This document shows positions 29,315 to 38,175 of a stretch of DNA of 64,000 nucleotides, in pieces (the stretch's first letter is position 1; each line of letters opens with the position of its first letter). Origin of the DNA: Streptomyces diastatochromogenes (GTDB taxonomy: Bacteria > Actinomycetota > Actinomycetes > Streptomycetales > Streptomycetaceae). The position numbers and the translations under genes are program-made. The stretch lies in assembly GCA_026913215.1 (NCBI GenBank), contig JAPTYK010000007.1, forward strand, positions 1 to 64,000. Reading direction: 5' to 3'. Under the pieces are notes generated by a model that saw only the letters and a program-made list of their open reading frames with translations, was not told the origin of the DNA and did no database searches.

Positions 29315-29588
29315 CGGATTCCTTCCGTTCCGCGATCAGTGCGGACAGCTGCGTGACGGTGGGGTGGTCGTGGAGGTCGACGGCGCCCAGGCGCAAGCCG
29401 TGACGGCGCTGGATCGCGCCGGAGAGCCTGACCACCCCGAGGCTGGTCAGGCCCTGTTCGAACAGGTTGGCGTCTGCGTCGACGGGCTGGTCGGTGATGG
29501 CCGCGCAGGCCTCCAGCAGCCACGCGCGGTCGTCCGCAGGCGGGCCCTGCCGCGGGTCGGTCGTCCGGTCCATGAGCGGTACTCTCAT
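29307..29588 (-). CDS. Stand-alone peptidyl/acyl carrier protein
   Basis: 93 residues. The phosphopantetheine site is LFEQGLTSLGVVRLS (Ser in the GLTSL context), followed by the usual helix and TVTQLSALIAERK. It would carry an aminoacyl or acyl intermediate for the NRPS. Its ATG overlaps the stop of the free condensation gene (ATGA), and its end overlaps the NRPS start by 8 bp, so the three are co-translated. Confidence 0.85.
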   Translation of the reverse strand: MRVPLMDRTTDPRQGPPADDRAWLLEACAAITDQPVDADANLFEQGLTSLGVVRLSGAIQRRHGLRLGAVDLHDHPTVTQLSALIAERKESGV

Positions 29589-30844
29589 CCCTTCGCGGTC
29601 AGGCGGTTCAGGTGGTCGGTGGTGCGCTCCAGCAGGTCAACGGCCTGCTCTTGGGTGAGGCTGGCGGATGTCCAGGACGCACGAAGGCGCCCTGGGCCGG
29701 TGGCCGAGGCGGACAGTTGCAGGCTTAGTGGGTGTTTCGGCCCGGCGTTCGGTGCGGCGAAGCTGCTCCAGGTGACCGGGCCCAGCCGGCGGGTGGTGAC
29801 TGGTTGCTCGATGGCCAGGGAGATCTGTGGCCGTCCGACGGAGCGGCTGAGCAGTCCCGGTCGGGCGTGGGCGTGCCGGGAGGCGAAGTTGAGCGCCTGT
29901 TGGCAGTGCTGAACGAGGCGGTCGCCGGTGGGTTCGAGACGAATGGGCAGGGGGGCGGAGGCGACGAAGCAGCCGACGATGCCGGCCTCTGCGGCTGTTC
30001 GTCGCAGGCTCATCGGCATGTGCAGGACGATGCGTCCGTGCCCAGTTTGCTCGGCCACGGCCTGGGCGACGGCTGCGACGTAGACCGCGGCCGGGCCGAC
30101 GCTCAGACGCGCGGACACATCGGCGGTGTCTACTGGGCCGAGGGCGCGAGCTTGTTGGCCATAGCCGTTTGGGGCCGGTAGCCGTTCAAGGTACTCGGGG
30201 TAGGGGCGGGTTTCGTGCGTTTGGCAGCGCTGCGCGACGGCTTCGGCGGCCGTGCGCGCGCTGGTAGCCGCCGCGGCGCTGGTGCTGGCCTCGGCCCATC
30301 TGCCGTAGCGCAGGTCGGGGCTGATGGGTGCCGAGATCGGTGGGATACCGGCACGGCGCACGATCTCAGTCCACAGCAGTTGGAGTGCATGCTCATCGGT
30401 GTACAGGTGGTGCGTCATCAGGGCACAGACCGTGCTGGGGCCGGAGGGGGTCTCAGGGAGGTGGAAGAGGGCGAAGCGGATGCGAGGGCCGCTGCCCCAG
30501 ATGTCGTAGGCGGCGGCCCGCTGGGTGGCCATCCAGGCTTCGACCGTCGCGATGGCGTCAGCAGGATCGAGGGAGCGCAGGTCGGTCTCTTCGGCGGGGA
30601 TCAGAGTCGGGCCCAGCCCGGCGCTGATGCGGTAGCGATCGTCGAGGTTGAGAATCCAGTGCAGGGCGTCGTGCCGGGCGGCGGTACCAGTCGCGGCTTG
30701 CCGCAGCGCCTTCGCTGGGACACCGTCGACGATGATCGCGTTGACCATGGTGTAGGCGGCGGGGTCCGGATGGCTGATGCCGGCTTCGAGGATGGCCTCC
30801 TGCGGAGCTGACAGTGTGCGTGGCTGTGTCACCTGGGTCCTCAA
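29585..30844 (-). CDS. Stand-alone condensation-domain protein
   Basis: 419 residues, a complete condensation fold without A or PCP. The active-site motif is MTHHLYTDEH: both His and the Asp are kept, but the usual Gly after Asp is Glu. Downstream blocks HMPMSLRRTAAEAGIVGCFV correspond to the latch/floor region. It probably couples the substrate on the neighbouring free PCP or catalyses product release. Coupled by ATGA to that PCP gene. Confidence 0.82.
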   Translation of the reverse strand: MRTQVTQPRTLSAPQEAILEAGISHPDPAAYTMVNAIIVDGVPAKALRQAATGTAARHDALHWILNLDDRYRISAGLGPTLIPAEETDLRSLDPADAIATVEAWMATQRAAAYDIWGSGPRIRFALFHLPETPSGPSTVCALMTHHLYTDEHALQLLWTEIVRRAGIPPISAPISPDLRYGRWAEASTSAAAATSARTAAEAVAQRCQTHETRPYPEYLERLPAPNGYGQQARALGPVDTADVSARLSVGPAAVYVAAVAQAVAEQTGHGRIVLHMPMSLRRTAAEAGIVGCFVASAPLPIRLEPTGDRLVQHCQQALNFASRHAHARPGLLSRSVGRPQISLAIEQPVTTRRLGPVTWSSFAAPNAGPKHPLSLQLSASATGPGRLRASWTSASLTQEQAVDLLERTTDHLNRLTAKG

Positions 30845-30923
30845 TCCCGCGCTGGTAGGCCGGTGTATGGCGCCGGCGGATGCCGGGGGCTGCGAGCAGC
30901 ACCCCCAAGGGCCGCAGACGGGA

Positions 30924-31753
30924 TCACTGCTTGTTGGCCCAGTAGCCGGTCATCAGGGTCTTGCGCAGGACGCCGTCCTGGCTGCCGGCGACGCCGTGGA
31001 GCGAGAGGGGCGAGTTGGGCATAATGAACGCCCGATTCGGGGCGAACTGCACCTGGTGGGCCGTGCGGTGCGCGGCGTTGGAGCTGAAGTTCAGGAAGTC
31101 GTGTTCCCCGGCGCGGCACTCGTACAGTGCGGTCCCGTAGCGGTTGACGCTGGTCTCGTCGGTGTTGCCCTCGAGCTGGAGGTAGACCACGATCGTCAGG
31201 AGCTTCGGTGCGGCGTCCAGGTGTGCGCCGAGCGCCTCGGTGGCGCCGGTGTCCTGGTTGGCGTAGAGCTTGAAGTTGGGCTGGTCCCGGTCCTGGAGCC
31301 GGTCCAGCCCCAGGTGCTCCTCCAGGGGCCCGCGAATCGCTCGAACAGCGCCCAAACGAACTCGGGATGACGCAGCGCCAGGCGCGTTCGGTTCCACGTC
31401 TTGGTAGCCATCGGCGCGTCGCTGCCCGCGAAGTTCTCGATGATGCGCTCTTTGCGGTTGCCGAGATAGGCCTTGGGCTGGCCTTCCACGAACCGGGCGA
31501 CCGGGTCGAAGCCGGACTGCGAGGGCCAGTTCGCCAGGACGCTGTGGTAGAGGTCCTCGGGCAGGAAGTCGTCGACGGTGGCGAACGGGAACGGGTCGTC
31601 GTGCAAGACCATGCGGTCCAGGGCGGGGAGGAGCTCGGCGGCCCCGGCGGGGATGTCGGCGCCGATGACCCGCTGGTAGCCGTCCAGGTAACGGGCCAGG
31701 CGGGGGTGGGCGGTGGTGGTCTGTCCGGTGGTGGTCTGTCCGGTGGTGGTCAC
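30924..31753 (-). CDS. Fe(II)/2-oxoglutarate oxygenase, prolyl-hydroxylase-like (frameshifted)
   Basis: About 276 residues. The double-stranded beta-helix iron motif is HLD in LGAHLDAAPKLLT and the distal His in PNSPLSLHGVAGS; the 2-oxoglutarate-binding Arg is probably in DGVLRKTLMTGYW. N-terminal half: RLARYLDGYQRVIGAD, HDDPFPFATVDDFLPEDLY. The frame changes at the GGGG at 31325-31328: one more base gives RFAGPLEEHLGLDRL. Start GTG 31753 follows AAGGGA. The first residues (TTTGQTTTGQTTT) come from a 15-bp tandem repeat. Likely role: hydroxylation of an amino acid or peptide, on or off the carrier. Confidence 0.75.
31712..31750. repeat. 15-bp tandem repeat at gene start
   Basis: GGTGGTGGTCTGTCC occurs at 31712-31726 and 31727-31741, with a 9-bp partial copy to 31750. 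On the minus strand it encodes TTTGQ repeats at the N-terminus of the 2-oxoglutarate oxygenase. Length variation here would be in frame. Confidence 0.75.
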
Positions 31754-31767
31754 GGTGTTCCCTTTCG

Positions 31768-33412
31768 TCAGCGCTGGACCGGCGTCGCCGGCGCGGTGTG
31801 GTCGTCGATGAGGGCCGCGAGGGTTCGCAGGGTGGGTGCCTGGTAGAGGTCGCGGGGGTGGATCTGCGCGGCGAAGGTCTCCCTGATGGCTGCGACCAGG
31901 AGCGCCGCGAGCAGGGAGCTTCCGCCGATGTTGAAGAAGTGGCTGTCGGCGCTGATGTCGTCGGTGCCCAGCAGTTCGGTCCACACCCCCGCCAGACGCT
32001 GCTCGGTTGGGGTGAGCTCGTCCGATGTCACCTGGCTGGCGGGCTGTCGGCTGTGGTGGAGGGCGGAGCTCGGGAGCTGGTTGAGGGGGGCGTCCGGTTC
32101 GCTGAGCACCGCGGTAAGGACGGCCTGGAAATGGTCGAGGAGGTGGTGTGCGGTGGCGGCGGTGAGCTGATCGGCTCGGTAGGTGGCCCGGCACGCGATC
32201 ATCTGGTTGCTGGGCCACAGGTGCAGCTCGAACGGGTACCTGGTGTCGGCGCGGTCGATGGGCCAGGGTGCCGCGCTGAGGGCGTGGAGGCCGATGTCGG
32301 CGGCGGGGAGATTGTCGTAGGCGAAGGAAAGGTGCGTCAGCGGGCCGATGCGGCCGGCATGGTCGGCGGCGAGTTGCGCGGCGATCTCGGCGATGGGTGC
32401 GTCTGCGTGGTCGAGCGCGTCGATGACCTCTTCACGGACCTGCCTGACCAGGGCAGTGAAGGTGGTGGTGGGCGCGATGCGGCTGCGGATCGGCAGGACG
32501 TTGACGAAGAATCCGATGAGGTTCTCGAAGTCGGCAGTGGGACGGTCACCTCGCGGCGTGTTGACGATCAGGTCCTGACGGCCCAGCGCGGTGCCCATGG
32601 CAGCGACGAAGGCCGCGTGCAGCACGATGAACTCGGTGGAACCGGTGCGGTGGGCGAGCTCGAACAGCTGACTATGGGACACACCGACGGACGGGATCCG
32701 GATCTCTCGGGCGCTGCCCGGCGGATCGTCGGTCTCCTCTGCCTCCAGTAACGGGGCTGGTCTGCGACACCGCGCAACTGCTCGCGCCAGTACACCAGAT
32801 CCGTGGCGATGCGCGGCCGGCCCCGGGTCTCGGTGACGTAATCGCCGAAGTCCACGGACAGCTTCGGGATGTCCGCGGCGGTACCGGTGGTGTGGGCGGT
32901 GTAGAGGGCGGACAGTTCCCGGGCGAAGACGGACTTCGACCAGCCGTCGCACACCAGGTGGCTCATCAGCCAGAACAGCACGTGCTCGTCAGCGCTCAGG
33001 CGCAGCAGCATGACCTTGAACCCGGGCTCGCCGGCGACATCGAAGGGGCGCGCGGCCTCGGCTTCGATGATGCTGCGGGCCGCCCCCGGCCTCTCGCGGC
33101 CGGGACAGGCTGAAGGTCGACCACGGGCAGCGGCACCGGGCTCGCCGGGTGGACCAGCTGTGCGGGGAGCCGGTCCTGTGCGAGCGATGACGGCTCGATG
33201 GCGGGAAAGGTGGTACGCAGCACGTCGTGCCGCTCGGCGATGCAGTCCAGGGCCAGCCGGAGCGCGGGGACGTCGAGGGCCCCGGTCAGGCGGACAGCGG
33301 TCGGCACATTGAGGGCGACCGGTCCGCTCGCGGCGGTCTGCAACAGCATGCCTTGCTGGCCAGCGGTGAGCGGGCGGCTCCTGGCATGGGGCGGGGTGGC
33401 TGAGGCCGTCAT
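31768..33412 (-). CDS. NRPS: C-PCP (frameshifted)
   Basis: About 549 residues in three frames. From ATG 33412: PLTAGQQGMLLQTAASGP and ERHDVLRTTFPAIE; then WLMSHLVCDGWSKSVFAREL, where the active-site His and DG are intact; then the C-terminal half of the C domain (RDLYQ region excluded), NLIGFFVNVLPIRSR and finally a PCP with FNIGGSSLLAALLVAA. Phase changes near 33050 and 32755 are each repaired by one base. The module lacks an A domain, so its PCP must be loaded in trans, perhaps by the A-MT-PCP protein encoded directly upstream, whose stop overlaps this start (ATGA). Confidence 0.8.
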
Positions 33413-35985
33413 GGGGCGGTGTCCTCCTGAGAACGAGTGAGCGCGGCGCAGAACGCGTCGAGGACGGGGTGGTCGAACAAGGCGCGCACGCTCAGCTGCG
33501 GGTGCCCGCTGCGGCGCAGCCGGCTGACGACACGGGCCGCGGACAGAGAGGTGCCGCCGCTGAGGAAGAAGTGCTGCCCCGGGGCGACTGGGCGGCCGAG
33601 GATCTCGGACCAGAGGGCTGCGACCGCCTGGACCTGCGGGTCGTCGGCGTTGTGGTGACCGGCTGCGCTCTGTCCGGAAGCGGGAGCGGCGGCGAGCAGA
33701 CGTGCCACCGCCCGGCGGTCGGGCTTACCGCTGGGGGTGCGCGGCATCCGAGCCAGCCCGGTGACGGCGGCCGGGCGATGGGAGTGCGGCAGGCGGCTAT
33801 TCACCCAGGCGAGCAGGTTGCGCTCGTCGAGGAGGACGGCCTCACAGACCGTGCCCGAGGTGGCAGCCGGTGAGGCGGGGCTTCTGGCGTAGCTGGGGCG
33901 GCGAGCGTACAGGTAGTGCAGGCTGGCGCCCTGTGACATGGGGTCGGCTTCGGTGACCGTGTGGAACCCTCGGGTGTGGAGCTGGTGTACGAGGTCAGCG
34001 AGCCGGCCATCGATGTCGTGCACCTCGGCGACGATCTGGTGGATACGCGGCCAGTGGCGCTCGTCGACGCCGGCGAGGACGTCGGCCTCGGCCTTCTGCA
34101 CGTCGATCTTCAGCAGGTCAACCTCGTTCACCCCGGCGGTATCGAGTACCTCGGACAGACGCAGGACTCGGCAGGGGAACAGGTGACCGCGCAGCTTCCT
34201 CTCGATGATGTCGGCGGCTTGCTCGCGCCATGCCTCGGCGTCGTCCACCGCTCCCGTCTGTATTTCGCGGCGGGCGATGGCATGCAAGGTGGCGGCCTCG
34301 GCGACGGGGTCGGGGTGGAGGGTGGACAGCCCAGTCGCCCCCGGGTACCAGGTGATCTCGGCGGTTCCGCTGCGGTGGCCGAGGGCAGCTCCGAGGAGTT
34401 GCACGGTGGCGGCTGCGTTCAGCTGCAGGTTCGCGGCGCACAGCTGGTAGGTGGGCGGGCACGGTTCGAAGGCGAGGACCCGGGCGGCACGCTGGGCCAC
34501 GGACAGGGAGAACAACCCGATGTTCGCCCCGGCATCGATGACCGTGGCGTCGCTCGGTACGACGATGCCGTGCCGCTCGTACACGCGGTGCCGGTAGATC
34601 TCCTCGTACATGTGCGTGGTTTCGGGCGGGTTGGCCTCGAGGACGCGCAGTTGCGCATCGAGCTGGCGCAGGGGGCGAGCGCTGTCGTCGATCAGGTGTC
34701 CGGGACGCAGCTGGACGGCGACGTGAATGCGCGGGTCCTGGTCAGGGGCGGTGAGCGGGATGGCGACGGCCTCCAGGACGGCCGGGTGGGTACGCAGAGT
34801 TGTCTCGACCGCGTTCAGGTCGACCAGTTTCCCGGCCACCTTGACCTGGCGGTCGGCGCGGCCGGTCAGCACGATCCGGCCGGCCCCGTCGACGCGGGCG
34901 AGGTCGCCGGTGAGATGCCAGCGGCGGCCCTCCCGGGTTGCGAACCAGGTGTCCTGTTCGCCCTGTTGATAGCGGTAGCCGCGGGCCAGGCCGGGGCCGG
35001 ACACGGCCAGCATCGCGCTTCGTCCGTCGCCGGGTTTTTCCTGCCGCGGGTGGAGCGCGACGTGGGTGCCGGGCAGAGGGTCGCCGATCGGGAGGTAGCC
35101 GTCTCCCGGCAGGGCCGACGCGGTCACCAGATGGGCGGCGATGATGCCGGCGGTCTCGGTCAGCCCGTACATCGCGAAGAACCGTGACTCGGGCAGCAGC
35201 GTGGTCCAGCGCCGGGCGAGAGCGGCGGGGATGGGTTCGCTGGCGGCCATGATCCGGCTCAGGCCGGTGGCTGCGAGCGCGTCCGGCTCCTGGGTGTCGG
35301 CCAGCAGGGCCAGAAGGGAGGGGACGGTGTCGAGGCTGGTGATGTGCTCGGCGGCGATGAGCGCGAGCAGGGCGTCGGGGTCCTGGCGCTGCGTCTCGTC
35401 GGCGACGACGACGCTCGCGCCGTGGAGCAGGGGAAGGAACAGTTGCCGGACCGAGGAGGAGAAGCTGAGGGGGGCCAGGAGCAGGCAGCGGTCCTCGGGG
35501 GTGATCTCGGTGAGCTGGTTCAGGGCCGCGAGGTTGTGCAGGACCGCTTGGTGCGGAACCTCCACCAGTTTCGAGGCCGCGGCTGTGCCGGATGTCGGCA
35601 TGACGTAGGCGATGCCGTCGGTGACAGGGGCCTCGTCGGGCGCGAACGGGACGAGGGTGGCGTCGCGGAGGAGGAAGTGCGGCTTGGCCCGGCCGGTGAT
35701 CTGCTCCGGGTCGTGCGCGGGGTCGAGCGGAAGGTAGGCACATCCGCAGGCCATGACGGCCAGCAGATCCAGGAGCGCGGGCACGGACTGTGAGACGTCC
35801 ACGCCGACCAGGGCACCTGGCGTCAAGCCCTGCTGGCGAAGGGCATCGGCGTGCTCGCGGATGTGATCGGTCATCTGGCCGTAGGTCAGTCGGTCGCCGG
35901 GTAGCCGCAATGCGGAGACCTCGGGCTTGGCGCGGGCGACGGTCTGCAGTGCGGCGATCAGGTCGGCGGGGGCCCGGTCAGACAT
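33409..35985 (-). CDS. NRPS: adenylation domain interrupted by FkbM-type methyltransferase, plus PCP
   Basis: 858 residues in one frame. A-domain core 1-400: A5 FAMYGLTETAG, A7 WHLTGDLARVDG, A8 GRADRQVKVAGKLVDL. Then an FkbM-family methyltransferase (about 460-690): SAM motif VIDAGANIGLFSLS and VDLLKIDVQKAEADVL. Then the A10 end of the A domain (TPSGKPDRRAV, catalytic Lys near 750) and a PCP with FFLSGGTSLSAAR. The enzyme would activate, methylate and carry one amino acid. FkbM members are O-methyltransferases, so an O-methylated hydroxy-amino acid is likely; O-methyl-serine in kutzneride biosynthesis uses a comparable interrupted domain. The A3 loop is aberrant: PTSGTAAASKLVEVPH lacks the usual GxPKG, so activity should be tested. 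Confidence 0.85.
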   Translation of the reverse strand: MSDRAPADLIAALQTVARAKPEVSALRLPGDRLTYGQMTDHIREHADALRQQGLTPGALVGVDVSQSVPALLDLLAVMACGCAYLPLDPAHDPEQITGRAKPHFLLRDATLVPFAPDEAPVTDGIAYVMPTSGTAAASKLVEVPHQAVLHNLAALNQLTEITPEDRCLLLAPLSFSSSVRQLFLPLLHGASVVVADETQRQDPDALLALIAAEHITSLDTVPSLLALLADTQEPDALAATGLSRIMAASEPIPAALARRWTTLLPESRFFAMYGLTETAGIIAAHLVTASALPGDGYLPIGDPLPGTHVALHPRQEKPGDGRSAMLAVSGPGLARGYRYQQGEQDTWFATREGRRWHLTGDLARVDGAGRIVLTGRADRQVKVAGKLVDLNAVETTLRTHPAVLEAVAIPLTAPDQDPRIHVAVQLRPGHLIDDSARPLRQLDAQLRVLEANPPETTHMYEEIYRHRVYERHGIVVPSDATVIDAGANIGLFSLSVAQRAARVLAFEPCPPTYQLCAANLQLNAAATVQLLGAALGHRSGTAEITWYPGATGLSTLHPDPVAEAATLHAIARREIQTGAVDDAEAWREQAADIIERKLRGHLFPCRVLRLSEVLDTAGVNEVDLLKIDVQKAEADVLAGVDERHWPRIHQIVAEVHDIDGRLADLVHQLHTRGFHTVTEADPMSQGASLHYLYARRPSYARSPASPAATSGTVCEAVLLDERNLLAWVNSRLPHSHRPAAVTGLARMPRTPSGKPDRRAVARLLAAAPASGQSAAGHHNADDPQVQAVAALWSEILGRPVAPGQHFFLSGGTSLSAARVVSRLRRSGHPQLSVRALFDHPVLDAFCAALTRSQEDTAP

Positions 35986-36934
35986 GGAACGTCACCGCCT
36001 TGACATCGGCGGCGGCGACCGGCCCGCCCATCGCGACCAGGATGGTCCGCTCGCCCTGGAAGGCGCGGCGGCCGTGGGCGGTCAGCATGTTGTCCAGCAG
36101 CAGGACGTCCCCGAGCTGCCAGTCGAACTGGTGGGCCTCCTCACGCAGGACGGTACGGGTCACAGTGAGCAAATCGGCGGGGATCTCCGCGCCGACGCCG
36201 GCGCGCGCGTGCATCGGCATCTGCTCGCCGAACAGGTCCCTCCACAGCTCCTCGCGCTCGGGACCGCCGTGGGAGGCGTGCCACAGGTGCATCTGGTTGA
36301 ACCACACCGGCTCGCCGGTGACCGGGTGGCGGATCGCGGTCGGCAGGCTCTGGGCGGTGCGCAGGGTGTCGTTGGGCAGCCAGGCGTGGTCGATGCCGTG
36401 CTCGGTGCAGTAGCGGCTGACCTCGCTCTTGTCGTCGGTGCCGAACGACTGCCGCCAGCTGACACCTGGCCCGTCTGCGCTTGTCTGGTGGCGGATATAG
36501 GTGACATGGTCGGGGATCTCGCCCGCGGCGGCGGTGACACGGGCGAAGACGGTGCGGCCGTCGACGAGCGGGGTCTGTCCGCCCCGGCCGAGGGCCGGCG
36601 GCTGCGCGCAGTAGAACGCGATCCGGGCCGGCCACAACGGGCTGTAGGCGAGCTCATGGTGCGGCGGAATGTCCTGCGTGCTGTCCCATTCGGTGCTGGT
36701 GTAGACGCCGTCAGTGACGCGCGTGCGCGGGGAAGCGCCGTGGACGTAGGGCAGGAGGTCGCCCAGGAAGGGGCGGACGGCACGCCTGAACTCCTGCGGG
36801 CCGCTCACGGTGAACCCGCGCAGGAGGACCGCGCCGGTGGCGGCGAGCGCCCGCTCTACCTGGTCCGCGTGCTGGCCGGTCCAGGTGGCGAGCGGGACGG
36901 AGACCGGTGCGGTGAGGGTGCGCGGGATGGTCAT
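35978..36934 (-). CDS. TauD/SyrP-type 2-oxoglutarate oxygenase
   Basis: 318-residue clavaminate-synthase-like hydroxylase. Iron ligands: HHELAYSP (HxE form) and the distal His in LLLDNMLTAHGRRAF, followed by the Arg of QGERTILVAMGG. The HxE motif and the NQMHLWHAS segment resemble SyrP and related enzymes that hydroxylate the beta carbon of Asp, Asn or Glu on carrier proteins. It would supply a beta-hydroxy residue. It overlaps the A-MT-PCP gene by 8 bp and the M20 hydrolase gene by 4 bp. Confidence 0.87.
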   Translation of the reverse strand: MTIPRTLTAPVSVPLATWTGQHADQVERALAATGAVLLRGFTVSGPQEFRRAVRPFLGDLLPYVHGASPRTRVTDGVYTSTEWDSTQDIPPHHELAYSPLWPARIAFYCAQPPALGRGGQTPLVDGRTVFARVTAAAGEIPDHVTYIRHQTSADGPGVSWRQSFGTDDKSEVSRYCTEHGIDHAWLPNDTLRTAQSLPTAIRHPVTGEPVWFNQMHLWHASHGGPEREELWRDLFGEQMPMHARAGVGAEIPADLLTVTRTVLREEAHQFDWQLGDVLLLDNMLTAHGRRAFQGERTILVAMGGPVAAADVKAVTFHV

Positions 36935-38175
36935 GCAAGGCTCCCCGGGTGTGAGGTGAGCGCGAGCGCTGCGTCCTGGAGCATCTGTGCGCCCAAGACC
37001 AGGTCATCGGGGCTGGTGTCCTCATGCGGGACATGGCTGACGCCACCGACGCTGGGCACGAAGATCATCGCGGCAGGGGTGATGGCCGCCATCATCTGAG
37101 CGTCGTGCCCGGCTCCGCTGGTGAGGGTCAGCGTCGGCACCGCACGCCGGGCGGCCGCCGCGGCGATCGACCGGCGCAGGGCAGGGTCGGTGAGTACCGG
37201 CTTGGAGGATGCGGCTCGGGTACACGAGGCCTTCACCGTGCGGCGCTGCGCGATGCTCTCGATTCGGCGCACGGCCTCGCCGGCCGCCTGGTGCAGCCGC
37301 GCTTCATCGGCATCGCGCACATCGACGGTCAGGCGCACGAGGCCCGCGATGGTGTTCGGCGAGTTGGGCGCGGCCTCGAGCCGGCCGACTGTGGCCACCT
37401 GGCACCAGTCGGCGGCAGGCAGGTCTTCGACAGCGAGGACGATCTCCGCGGCGGCGGCAAGCGCATCGGAGCGGCCGGGCATCGGGGTGGTGCCGGCGTG
37501 GGCGGCCGCGCCCATGAGCTCGACTTCCAGTTGAACGCGTCCCACGATGGCGTCGACGATGCCGATGGGGATGCACTCGCGTTCCAGGACCGGGCCCTGC
37601 TCGACGTGCAGTTCGAGGTAGGCCAGGAGCTGATGCGGGTCCAGGCGGGCCTGGTCGATGACGTCGAGATTGCCGCCGGCCCGGGTGAGCGCGTCCCGCA
37701 GGAGGGTGCCGTCGTAGGCGGTGGTCGCTGCCGCGGGCGTGGACAACTGTCCGCTGGTGGCCAGCGATCCCCAGAACGGCTGCGGGTGCAGCGCCCCTTC
37801 CTCGTTGGCGAAGGCGACCGCGGCGACCGGGTGCGCAAGGTTGAGGGAAGTGAGGTTCTCGACGGCCTCCAGGGCGGAGACCACCCCGTAGACCCCGTCC
37901 AGCGGACCGGCATCGACGACGGTGTCCAGGTGCGAGCCCAGAACCAGCGTGGTCGTACCGGGGTGCGGGCGCGGCCCGAGCCACAGATTCCCGGCGGCAT
38001 CCACGGCGGTGGGCAGACCGGAGTTCTCGGCTTCTCGGACCACGTAGCGGCGTGCTTCGAGGTCCGCAAGGCTGAAACCGGGGCGGGTCACACCGCCGCT
38101 CTCGGACCGACCTATCTGGGCGAGCTCCGTGAGGCGGCGCAGGAGCCGGTCTCGGTTTACGGGCTGGGCGGGCAT
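36931..38175 (-). CDS. M20-family N-carbamoyl-amino-acid hydrolase-like enzyme
   Basis: 414 residues. Metal ligands of the M20 carbamoylase/allantoate amidohydrolase group: VLGSHLDTVVDAGPLDGVYG (His, Asp), FANEEGALHPQPFWGS (Glu pair), ELHVEQGPVLE (His) and SGAGHDAQMMA (C-terminal His). The central lid domain binds the carboxylate (VGRVQLEVELMGAAAHAGTT). Known members release amino acids from N-carbamoyl or ureido derivatives. Start ATG 38175 shares one base with the stop of the upstream NRPS gene (TGATG). Its place inside the NRPS operon, with a carbamoyltransferase at the operon head, suggests precursor supply or a late hydrolytic step. Confidence 0.82.
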   Translation of the reverse strand: MPAQPVNRDRLLRRLTELAQIGRSESGGVTRPGFSLADLEARRYVVREAENSGLPTAVDAAGNLWLGPRPHPGTTTLVLGSHLDTVVDAGPLDGVYGVVSALEAVENLTSLNLAHPVAAVAFANEEGALHPQPFWGSLATSGQLSTPAAATTAYDGTLLRDALTRAGGNLDVIDQARLDPHQLLAYLELHVEQGPVLERECIPIGIVDAIVGRVQLEVELMGAAAHAGTTPMPGRSDALAAAAEIVLAVEDLPAADWCQVATVGRLEAAPNSPNTIAGLVRLTVDVRDADEARLHQAAGEAVRRIESIAQRRTVKASCTRAASSKPVLTDPALRRSIAAAAARRAVPTLTLTSGAGHDAQMMAAITPAAMIFVPSVGGVSHVPHEDTSPDDLVLGAQMLQDAALALTSHPGSLA

